64,000 nt of DNA, taken from NCBI RefSeq assembly GCF_003387535.1, contig NZ_QUNR01000001.1:124001-188000 (forward strand). The letters are read 5' to 3'. Made by a program: the position numbers and the translations under genes. Below are positions 39,072 to 46,749 of the stretch, in pieces (the stretch's first letter is position 1; each line of letters opens with the position of its first letter). This DNA comes from Paraperlucidibaca baekdonensis. Its GTDB lineage: Bacteria; Pseudomonadota; Gammaproteobacteria; Pseudomonadales; Moraxellaceae. The notes under the pieces were generated by a model. The model was not told the DNA's origin and made no database searches. It saw nothing but the letters and a program-made list of their open reading frames with translations.

Positions 39072-39901
39072 TAGAAGGTTCCGATATAAAAGTCGCGTTG
39101 AATGTTGGCAAGCTGCGAAGGGTCGTTGGCGTAATGATCAAACTCGCTGACACCGACATGACGCAGCGCGGTTTCATCGAGCCAACACACTTCCGCACCA
39201 AAATGCTCACGCTCATTGAGTAGCGCGTAAGCGGCATCAGCCATGATGCTGGGTTTGCGCGACACCGCCAAGCCCGCCTCGCCAGCCGTGAGGCCAACCG
39301 CGGCAGTGGCAATTAACGTGGCGGGCCACAGTGTACGTACCTGCACGCCGCGTGCGCCGGCTTCCTGCTGCAAGCCTAAGCTCAGCAGCGTCATACCGTA
39401 TTTGGTGCTGGTGTAAGGCGCAAACGCACCGAGCCAGCCGGGGTCGAGATTGATCGGCGGGCACAGATTGAGTACCTGACCGTTGCTGGCGGCCAAGTGT
39501 GGCAAGCATTCGCGCATGGTAATCATCGGCGCGCGCGTATTAAGGGCATGCATGAGGTCGTAATGCTTGGTTTGCGTGGCGGCAATCGGCGTGACGCCCA
39601 AAAAGCCGGCGTTATTGATGAGCACATCGATGCCGCCAAACTCGGCAACGGTCCGCGCAATGGCAGCGACTAGCTGCGCCTCATCGCGCGCGTCGACCAC
39701 CAGCGCTAAGGCGCGGCCACCGGCAGTGTTTATTTCCTCAGCCACGCTGTGCACGGTACCCGGCAAGCGCGCATGCGCTGTGTCCGTTTTCGCCGCGATC
39801 ACCACATTGGCGCCTTCACGCGCAAAGCGCAGCGCTATTTCGCGGCCAATACCGCGACTGCCGCCGGTCATAAAAAGAGTTTTGCCTTGCCATGCTGCCA
39901 T
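39071..39901 (-). CDS. Short-chain dehydrogenase/reductase, HSDL2-like
   Basis: 276 aa. NAD(P)-binding TGGSRGIGREIA at the N-terminus, VINNAGF-type segment DVLINNAGFLGV, LNLCPPINLDP (Ser-site region with Pro/Cys in HSDL2 style), and the catalytic YTSTKYG with Tyr and Lys. This subgroup resembles hydroxysteroid-dehydrogenase-like protein 2. First gene of the SDR / acyl-CoA dehydrogenase pair. Confidence 0.9.
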   Translation of the reverse strand: MAAWQGKTLFMTGGSRGIGREIALRFAREGANVVIAAKTDTAHARLPGTVHSVAEEINTAGGRALALVVDARDEAQLVAAIARTVAEFGGIDVLINNAGFLGVTPIAATQTKHYDLMHALNTRAPMITMRECLPHLAASNGQVLNLCPPINLDPGWLGAFAPYTSTKYGMTLLSLGLQQEAGARGVQVRTLWPATLIATAAVGLTAGEAGLAVSRKPSIMADAAYALLNEREHFGAEVCWLDETALRHVGVSEFDHYANDPSQLANIQRDFYIGTF

Positions 39902-40229
39902 GATGGATTCCTTCAGAGTGTTTGCTAATGCTCCGGCAGGCCGGCATTAGCAGCGAGGTGAAACGGATGAACGTACGATCGACCAGAGCACCGAAATACC
40001 ATGAAAATTACGCGTGAAATGACGCGAGTCAAACAAAGCACATAACATAATGTGAAGATTACTTCGCATTCAATTCGCATTTGCATAAACCACAACAGGC
40101 TTACTGCAGTGGGCCCTATCTGTGCAAAAACCGCAACACGCGCACGCTCGCCAAAAATCCGACATGCTAGCTTGTCAATTTAAGTCATCGGTGTATATTT
40201 GACCAATACCGACAAATGGTGAGTTAGCC
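39902..40229. other. Intergenic region between SDR and metal hydrolase genes
   Basis: A 328-bp divergent gap with no gene. The right part holds a sigma-70-like promoter for the hydrolase (annotated separately) overlapped by an imperfect inverted repeat, CGGTGTAT ... ATACCG (40189-40211), a possible operator. The AT-rich middle (about 39990-40090) has nothing I recognise, and no promoter for the SDR side stands out. Confidence 0.6.
40172..40199 (+). promoter_or_regulatory. Sigma-70-like promoter of the metal hydrolase gene
   Basis: -35 TTGTCA (40172-40177) and -10 TATATT (40194-40199) with 16-bp spacing. Start of transcription would be near 40206, with a GGTGAG ribosome-binding site seven bases before the ATG at 40230. 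An imperfect inverted repeat overlaps the -10. Confidence 0.6.
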
Positions 40230-41057
40230 ATGACTTCTCAAGCGAAAATTCTCAATCTGGTCAATCGCCCCACGCCACGGCGCATGGATTATGTCTTTGA
40301 TGACAGCATTCCCATGGACTGGTTTGGCGGCAGCCCCTTCAAGTCCATGCTGTTAACCGCACTATCGGCGACATTCCCCGAAGGTGAGCGCTTTTTTGTC
40401 GACTCCGTGCGGCACTATCAAAAGCATGTGAACCCAGACCTCGCCAAGCAAGTCAGTGGCTTTATTGGTCAAGAGGCGCATCATGGCCGCGAACACACCG
40501 CCTTTAATGAGTTTATGGGCCGTAAAGGTTTGCCCATGGCCGAGATCGATGCTTTCGTTAAAAAAGGCCTGACATTCATGCGAGGCAAACTCTCGCCTGA
40601 GCGGCAACTGGCGATGACCTGCGCACTCGAACATTTCACCGCCGTGCTGGCCGAGCTGGCCTTGGAAAACCCCGAGTTTTTCGCGCCCATGGATGATCGC
40701 GTAAAAGCGCTGTGGTACTGGCACGCCATTGAAGAGAGTGAGCACAAAGCGGTGGCCTTCGATGTCTTCCAAGAGCAGGTCGGCAGCTACTGGATACGCA
40801 GCTCGCAGATGGTCATCAATACCGTGGAGTTCGCGTTTTTCTCGAGCTATCACACCTACCAGTTACTGAAAGCGCGTGGCATTCAGCGCGATTGGAAAAT
40901 GCATCGCGAGGGCCTTAAAGAGCTGTTTGTGAAGCCCGGCTGGTTGCGCAAAATGGGCAAGGCGTATTTGTCGTATTACAAGCCCAGTTTTCATCCCTGG
41001 CAGCGTGACACCACGGCCGCGATGAATCATTGGAAGGCTGTCTACGGCATCGAATAA
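40230..41057 (+). CDS. Metal-dependent hydrolase family protein (PF10118 type)
   Basis: 275 aa of the Metal_hydrol family, annotated as predicted metal-dependent hydrolase. The helical core carries conserved acidic/His positions QEAHHGREHTAFNE, ALEHFTAV and HAIEESEHKAVAFDV, which look like a ferritin-like di-metal site. Substrate unknown. Monocistronic, divergent from the SDR operon. Confidence 0.82.
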   Translation: MTSQAKILNLVNRPTPRRMDYVFDDSIPMDWFGGSPFKSMLLTALSATFPEGERFFVDSVRHYQKHVNPDLAKQVSGFIGQEAHHGREHTAFNEFMGRKGLPMAEIDAFVKKGLTFMRGKLSPERQLAMTCALEHFTAVLAELALENPEFFAPMDDRVKALWYWHAIEESEHKAVAFDVFQEQVGSYWIRSSQMVINTVEFAFFSSYHTYQLLKARGIQRDWKMHREGLKELFVKPGWLRKMGKAYLSYYKPSFHPWQRDTTAAMNHWKAVYGIE

Positions 41058-41196
41058 GCCTCTGCGTGCGAGACCGCCGCGGCGACCCTCGCATGCCACG
41101 CGCCAACCTCACACCCAACATCTGCTCGCAGGCGTGGAATAACCGAGCCCAGCCCACTACACTATCGCCCCGCCGCCCAGCTGCCCGGAAGTGTGT

Positions 41197-43206
41197 GTGA
41201 ATCAGCTTAATCCTCGCCAACGCGAAGCCGTCTTAGCCATCTCTGGCCCCGTGTTGGTGCTCGCCGGCGCCGGCTCCGGCAAGACCTCGGTCATCACGCA
41301 AAAAATCGCCTACCTGATTACTGAGTGCGGCATTTCGGCGAATAAAATTCTCGCGGTGACCTTCACCAATAAAGCCGCGCGCGAGATGAAAGAACGCGCC
41401 GCCAAGCTGGTCAGCGGCCCAATTGCGCGCGGCCTCAGCGTATCGACCTTTCACACGCTCGGCTTGACCATGATCAAGCGCGCGCCCGAGCAGTTTGGCT
41501 TAAAGAAGAATTTCTCGATTTTCGATGCCGAAGACTCCAACACGCTACTCGGCGAGCTGTTGCACAAAGAAAATGCCAGCGACAAAATCAAACTGGTGCG
41601 CAGCCTCATCAGCAATTTTAAAAATGAATTGATCACGCCCGCTGAGGCCATTAGCCGCGCCGAGAGCGATGGCGACTTGTTTGCCGCCACCGTTTATGAA
41701 GCCTATGAGCGGCATTTACGCGCCTACAACGCCGTTGATTTTGATGACTTAATTGTCCGCCCCACGCTAGCCCTGCGCGACAACGACGCAGTGCGCGAGC
41801 AATGGCAAAACAAAGTGCATTACCTCTTAGTCGATGAGTACCAAGACACCAACTCCGCCCAGTATTTGATGGTCAAGCTCTTGGTCGGCAGTCGCGCCTG
41901 CTTTACCGCCGTGGGCGATGACGACCAATCGATCTACGCGTGGCGTGGCGCGCGACCAGAAAATATGGCGGAGCTGTCGAAAGACTATCCAGCACTGAAA
42001 GTCATCATGCTTGAGCAAAACTATCGCTCGACCAGCCGCATCTTAAAAGCCGCCAACGCGGTGATTGCCAACAACCCGCATGTGTTTGAAAAAAAGCTCT
42101 GGAGCCAGCACGGCATGGGCGCCACCATCCGCGTGGTGCAATGCCCCAGCGAAGATGCCGAGGCCGAAAAGGTCGCCACTGAACTGCTCAATCACAAGCT
42201 CATGCAACGCACCGAGTTCCGCGACTACGCCGTGCTTTATCGCGGCAATTTTCAGGCGCGCGCGCTGGAAACCAAGCTCCGTGAATTTCAAATTCCTTAC
42301 AAAATCTCCGGCGGTCAATCATTTTTTGGGCGCTCGGAAATCAAAGATGTCATGGCCTATTTGCGGCTGGTCATCAATCCCGAAGACGACAACGCGTTTT
42401 TGCGTATTGTGAACACGCCAAAGCGCGAAATTGGCCCATCAACGCTGGAAAAACTCGGCAGTTATGCGCAACAACGCGAGTGCGCCATGCTGCTCGCCTG
42501 CGATGAGCTCGGGCTTGGCCTGCATGTGGGCGATCGTGCGCTGAGTCGTTTACAGGAATTTTCAGCGTGGATCGCTAGCACGGCGCGCGAAATCATTGAT
42601 GGCAATGAGCCGCTCAACGCCATCAAGCAAATGCTCAGTGACATCGATTACAACGACTATTTGCTCGAACAATCAGCAACGCCGCAAGCCGCCGAACGCC
42701 GCATGGAATCGGTGAATAGCTTTTTGGCCTCGGTGCAGCGACTCTGGGAAAAGGCCGAAGACGAAGAAGATCGCGACATCGAGGCAGTAATCCGCAAGCT
42801 GGTTTTGCTGGACTTGCTCGAGCAACAAGCCGAGGAAGACGACAGCGACAAAGTTCAGCTAATGACCCTGCACGCCGCCAAAGGTTTGGAGTTTCCGCAC
42901 GTGTTTTTGGTCGGGCTTGAGGAAGATTTATTGCCGCACCGCAATAGTATCGAGGCCGATACCGTGGAGGAGGAGCGTCGTCTGATGTATGTCGGCATCA
43001 CGCGCGCCAAGCAAACCCTGACGCTAACTTATTCGGCCAAGCGCAAAGTTGCCGGTGAGATGTTACCGACCACGCCTAGCCGTTTCCTCGATGAGCTGCC
43101 CGCCGATGATCTCGACTGGGAAGGTAAAAGCAGCGGTAAAAGTGTTGAGCAAAAGCAAGCGATTGGTCGGGCGCATTTGACTAATTTGCGTGACTTGCTC
43201 GGTTAA
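41197..43206 (+). CDS. rep: ATP-dependent DNA helicase Rep
   Basis: Superfamily 1A 3'-5' helicase that removes proteins ahead of replication forks. 669 aa. Motif I VLAGAGSGKTSVI, Ia VTFTNKAAREMK, II LLVDEYQDTN, III AVGDDDQSIYAWRGA, IV LEQNYRST, V LMTLHAAKGLEFPHVF, VI RRLMYVGITRAKQTL. I start at the GTG at 41197, with GGAA upstream; a GTG two codons earlier is possible. Confidence 0.96.
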   Translation: MNQLNPRQREAVLAISGPVLVLAGAGSGKTSVITQKIAYLITECGISANKILAVTFTNKAAREMKERAAKLVSGPIARGLSVSTFHTLGLTMIKRAPEQFGLKKNFSIFDAEDSNTLLGELLHKENASDKIKLVRSLISNFKNELITPAEAISRAESDGDLFAATVYEAYERHLRAYNAVDFDDLIVRPTLALRDNDAVREQWQNKVHYLLVDEYQDTNSAQYLMVKLLVGSRACFTAVGDDDQSIYAWRGARPENMAELSKDYPALKVIMLEQNYRSTSRILKAANAVIANNPHVFEKKLWSQHGMGATIRVVQCPSEDAEAEKVATELLNHKLMQRTEFRDYAVLYRGNFQARALETKLREFQIPYKISGGQSFFGRSEIKDVMAYLRLVINPEDDNAFLRIVNTPKREIGPSTLEKLGSYAQQRECAMLLACDELGLGLHVGDRALSRLQEFSAWIASTAREIIDGNEPLNAIKQMLSDIDYNDYLLEQSATPQAAERRMESVNSFLASVQRLWEKAEDEEDRDIEAVIRKLVLLDLLEQQAEEDDSDKVQLMTLHAAKGLEFPHVFLVGLEEDLLPHRNSIEADTVEEERRLMYVGITRAKQTLTLTYSAKRKVAGEMLPTTPSRFLDELPADDLDWEGKSSGKSVEQKQAIGRAHLTNLRDLLG

Positions 43207-43248
43207 ACAATAGGGCGCCGAAAACAACCATGCCTTTAGAGAGCGGCA

Positions 43249-43276
43249 TAAAAAAGCCGCCTCACTGGGCGGCTTT
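43249..43276 (-). terminator. Terminator after cytochrome c5
   Basis: On the minus strand AAGCCGCC and GGCGGCTT arms around a short loop are followed by T6. It lies 17 bases after the cytochrome gene's stop and faces the rep 3' end, so it may stop both transcripts. Confidence 0.82.
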
Positions 43277-43292
43277 GGGGATCGGCAAATGC

Positions 43293-43754
43293 TTATTTCG
43301 CCTGTGCGATCATCACGTCAACTGCCGCGATGATTTCGTCATCGGAGCAGGTGCCGCAACCGCCCTTAGGCGGCATGCTACGAATGCCTTCCACGCCATG
43401 CTTGTGCAGTGTGGCGGTACCTTGTGCCAAACGCGGCGCCCATTGGACTTTATTACCAATGACCGGAGCACCCATCACACCGGCATTGTGGCAGCCTGCA
43501 CAAACGGCGGTAACAATTTCATCGCCTGAGCGCGGACCGGCGGCAACGACAGGCGCCGCCACTGCAGCGGCGGCACAGGGATCGCCCTCATAGCAGACCG
43601 TACCCACCATATCGATACGTTCAATGGTTGCACGCTCGCTGAATAAGCCACGCTCACCCAACGGATATTGCGATATTTCTTTGGTCGATTTCGCTTGGGC
43701 TGCCACCGACAACACCAAACCAACGCCAGCCAGCATCAATGCAAATTTTTTCAC
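43293..43754 (-). CDS. Cytochrome c5-like periplasmic cytochrome
   Basis: 153 aa from a GTG at 43754 (GAGG seven bases upstream). Signal peptide ends about residue 21 (VAAQA). One haem c site CAGCH at 85-89, with axial Met in RSMPPKGG (127), and the family disulfide GGCGTC. A 60-residue low-complexity region with CYEGDPC precedes the haem domain. Likely electron carrier to a terminal oxidase. Confidence 0.9.
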   Translation of the reverse strand: MKKFALMLAGVGLVLSVAAQAKSTKEISQYPLGERGLFSERATIERIDMVGTVCYEGDPCAAAAVAAPVVAAGPRSGDEIVTAVCAGCHNAGVMGAPVIGNKVQWAPRLAQGTATLHKHGVEGIRSMPPKGGCGTCSDDEIIAAVDVMIAQAK

Positions 43755-43866
43755 GTCAACCTCACTTGGGCAAAGCGGTGGACCTACGGCCCTACCGAAA
43801 CGGGAAAAGTATACCCGCATTTAGAGTGTGCCAAAAGCCTTTGCTGCTCAGCTACACAGACGTTAA

Positions 43867-45405
43867 TCAATAGGTGTAATTCATACCAAATGTCACCTCG
43901 TATTGCCGCATATCGAGCGCTATTTCTTGGTCGCCACTGTCGATGCCCGCCGTCACCAAATTGCCATTGAGCAGCTGCACATTGCTCAATGGGTTGCGGC
44001 CACGCACCGGATCAGCGTCGGCATACATCATGCTCAAGTCGAAGCCCCAGCGCGGTGATGCCTGCCAATTCACGCCCAACGTGTAGTGCTGCTCGACCAC
44101 GCCGGGCGCGAGAATATTCAGCGTGACCTCGCTCGATGGAATCGGCTGCGAATTCGGTTGGCTATAGCCGGCGCGCCACGTCCAGTCACCTTGGCTGTAC
44201 TGATAGCCAAACTTGTAAATGTCCATGTCCTGCCAGCCAAAGCCGGGGCCGGTGTCGGCACCCAAGCACGACGGGCTCGGCGAGCTCAAGCCAGTAACTT
44301 TGCCCGCCAGTCGCGGCAATGCGCATTGGCTGACAAACGCCTGCGGGTTCAATGGCCGGCCAACAGAGGCCACTTCATTAAACGAGATATGCTGATAGTC
44401 GAGCAAAAATCGATGCTGCGGATGCGGCTGCCAAGCGAGGCCAAGATTCCACGCCGAGGGGATATCGAAATCGCCTTGTTCGGGAAAAAGGCCGGCGTAC
44501 TCCTTGAATTTAGTCATGTGAATGCGCGACTGCCATGACGCACCAAAATCTAGGCCCGGTGCAATGGTGGCGAGCATGCCAATGCGGCCGCCACCGCCAT
44601 AGGAAAAGCTGGTGCCATTGTCGGTGACTTTACCGGGCGCATTGGAAAATGGCGCGAAGGCGCTCAAGCCTTTGGCCTCGAAACGCTGCACAGCGAAAAT
44701 CGGCGACAGACCAAACGACAAGCGCTCACTAACATTGATGGCCAAGGTTGGCGTGACAAATAGCTGGATCAGATCGACCGACGCTGTGCCGTTGCCATTG
44801 CCGCAAAAGCCCAGTAGATCGGGGTTGTTGGCCAGCGCATCACCACCACCGAAGGCGCCCTGGCAGCGGCTGCTGACCACGCCACCGACCAAGTTACCGG
44901 GATTTACGCCCAACCCATTTAATAAATTGCCAACCAAACCGGTATTACCCGGCTGGGCGGTATTCACGCCAAAAAACGTCGCGTTCGTCTCGCCTTGTTT
45001 GTAGACCGTGTTCAAACCGCCATTGCCATAGACCGCCAAACCGGCCGACAACGTGTCATTGATCGGGCCGGCAATGGCAAAGCCCGGAATCGCAAATAAG
45101 TTATGGCTACTTTTAACGCGGCCCGCATCGGTGGCGAAAATACCTAGGCCGGTGGCGTCGGGCGCTGTGGCCTCGAATTCGCGGCGCGGCACGAAGAGAC
45201 TTAGGTTGGCATCCCAACGCAGGCTTTTTAAGCGGCCAATGCCGGCGGGGTTGATCGTCGCGATCAGCGCATCATCGCTGGTGGCAGTGCCGGCACCGCC
45301 CTGGGCGCGCTGCGAGGCGCTGTAGCCGTGGGCAAAATAGCCGTTGGTGGCAAATGCAGCGTTACTGCTCACAGATAAAATAACAACGGCCAATAGGCGT
45401 TTCAT
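43867..45405 (-). CDS. FadL/OmpP1 family outer-membrane transporter
   Basis: 512 aa. Signal peptide (ends SNAAFA, about residue 19) then TNGYFAHGYSASQRAQGGAGTA with the FadL N-terminal hatch, and INPAGIG. The beta-barrel part runs to a C-terminal Tyr in the final strand TFGMNYTY. Imports long-chain fatty acids or other hydrophobic compounds; substrate cannot be told. Monocistronic. Confidence 0.92.
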   Translation of the reverse strand: MKRLLAVVILSVSSNAAFATNGYFAHGYSASQRAQGGAGTATSDDALIATINPAGIGRLKSLRWDANLSLFVPRREFEATAPDATGLGIFATDAGRVKSSHNLFAIPGFAIAGPINDTLSAGLAVYGNGGLNTVYKQGETNATFFGVNTAQPGNTGLVGNLLNGLGVNPGNLVGGVVSSRCQGAFGGGDALANNPDLLGFCGNGNGTASVDLIQLFVTPTLAINVSERLSFGLSPIFAVQRFEAKGLSAFAPFSNAPGKVTDNGTSFSYGGGGRIGMLATIAPGLDFGASWQSRIHMTKFKEYAGLFPEQGDFDIPSAWNLGLAWQPHPQHRFLLDYQHISFNEVASVGRPLNPQAFVSQCALPRLAGKVTGLSSPSPSCLGADTGPGFGWQDMDIYKFGYQYSQGDWTWRAGYSQPNSQPIPSSEVTLNILAPGVVEQHYTLGVNWQASPRWGFDLSMMYADADPVRGRNPLSNVQLLNGNLVTAGIDSGDQEIALDMRQYEVTFGMNYTY

Positions 45406-45525
45406 CTAATATTCCAAGCAGCCTAACGCCGCGACAAATCGAATTAGCGCGGATAATTCGCGTTTTTCATCGCGCTGTAAAATACTTTTACACCATGAGC
45501 TCATAAGTAAACGCTATAAGCACCA

Positions 45526-45554
45526 TGGACGGCCTCAATGCCAATCGTTATGAT
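45526..45554 (+). promoter_or_regulatory. Probable promoter of tRNA-Arg
   Basis: -10 TATGAT (45549-45554) and a weak -35 TGGACG (45526-45531) with 17-bp spacing. The start would be near 45562, about 36 bases before the tRNA. The -35 is only 4/6 to consensus. Confidence 0.4.
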
Positions 45555-45597
45555 GCGCAGCCTTAAGTTGAGCGACTTAAGACGATTTGCTCGCTAT

Positions 45598-45674
45598 GCG
45601 CCCGTAGCTCAGCTGGATAGAGTATCGGTTTCCGAAGCCGGTGGTCGTGGGTTCGAATCCCGCCGGGCGCACCA
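45598..45674 (+). tRNA. tRNA-Arg (anticodon CCG)
   Basis: 77-nt cloverleaf: acceptor GCGCCCG with CGGGCGC, discriminator A and encoded CCA (45672-45674). D arm AGCTCAGCTGGATAGAG, T arm GGGTTCGAATCCC. Anticodon stem TCGGT/GCCGG with loop TTCCGAA gives CCG, which reads CGG. Followed within 27 bases by the AEC gene. Confidence 0.97.
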
Positions 45675-45700
45675 CCTTTCTGCTCGCGATGGCGTGTCCT

Positions 45701-46600
45701 ATGGAATCGCTACTTCTCATTCCTATTTGTTTGTTTCTCGGTGTTGTGGTGGCGCGCGTGGCCACACCACCGGCCAATATGGTGCCCGCACTGAATTGGT
45801 GGGTGATCCAAATCGCGCTACCAGCTCTCGTGCTAGACCTGATTCCACGCCTGAGCTTCTCCGCCGACCTGTGGTTTTTGGCTGTCTCGCAATGGCTGGT
45901 GTTTATTGGCGCCGCCGTGGTGCTGCATAGCATCGGTCGCGTACTCGGATGGTCACGCGCTCGCATCGGCGCCTTAATCTTGGTTTGTGGCCTCGGCAAT
46001 ACCTCATTTGTTGGTTACCCCATGCTCGAAGCGCTTCGCGGCCGCGAGGGCTTGGCGCTTGGCGTGGTCGCCGATCAGCTCGGCTGCTTTATGATGCTCA
46101 GCATTGGCGGCGTGATGGTCGCGGTGATATACGGCGGTGCGGCCACTAGCCCCTCGGCTATTGCCAAAAAAATCCTCCTATTTCCTGCCTTTATTGCCCT
46201 GATGATCGGCATGATGGTCGGTCAACTGGGCGGATGGCCAGCGTCGGTCGATACGATACTGGCTCGTCTTGGCGCCACGCTCACGCCACTGGCCTTGTTT
46301 TCTGTGGGGCTGCGCCTACGCTTAACGCTCCACGCATATCAATTCGCGCCGGTAGCTATTGGGCTCAGCTGGAAGTTGCTGATGGCACCATTACTCATAC
46401 TGAGCTTAGGCAGCCTGATGGCAGTTTCGGGCTTAACGTTAAGCATTTCAGTATTGCAAGCAGCCATGGCGCCGATGATTTCAGCGGCCATCTTAGCCGA
46501 GCAATATGACCTCGAGCCGGACTTAGCTAATGCCGTGCTTGGTGTTGGTATTTTGTTATCGCTCATTAGCGTGAGCGTCTGGAATCTGGCACTTCCCTAG
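45701..46600 (+). CDS. AEC family permease
   Basis: 299 aa with about ten hydrophobic helices (LLLIPICLFLGVVVARV, ALILVCGLGNTSFVGYPML, and a C-terminal LGVGILLSLISVSVWNL). The conserved LGNTSFVGYP segment identifies the auxin efflux carrier fold. Substrate unknown. Start at ATG 45701; no clear ribosome-binding site is seen because the tRNA ends 27 bases upstream, and an ATG at 45689 is possible. Confidence 0.85.
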   Translation: MESLLLIPICLFLGVVVARVATPPANMVPALNWWVIQIALPALVLDLIPRLSFSADLWFLAVSQWLVFIGAAVVLHSIGRVLGWSRARIGALILVCGLGNTSFVGYPMLEALRGREGLALGVVADQLGCFMMLSIGGVMVAVIYGGAATSPSAIAKKILLFPAFIALMIGMMVGQLGGWPASVDTILARLGATLTPLALFSVGLRLRLTLHAYQFAPVAIGLSWKLLMAPLLILSLGSLMAVSGLTLSISVLQAAMAPMISAAILAEQYDLEPDLANAVLGVGILLSLISVSVWNLALP

Positions 46601-46749
46601 ACAAAATCGCTGCGCCCAGTCACATAAGCTATACAAAAAGTACCGTTCAGCGCACATTTATGCAGCTCATCGGATCTGGCACTGTCTAACTTGCCTTCTG
46701 TTTAGTTAATGATCAGTATTTCCCGACTTGTGTCAGGAATACAAAAATC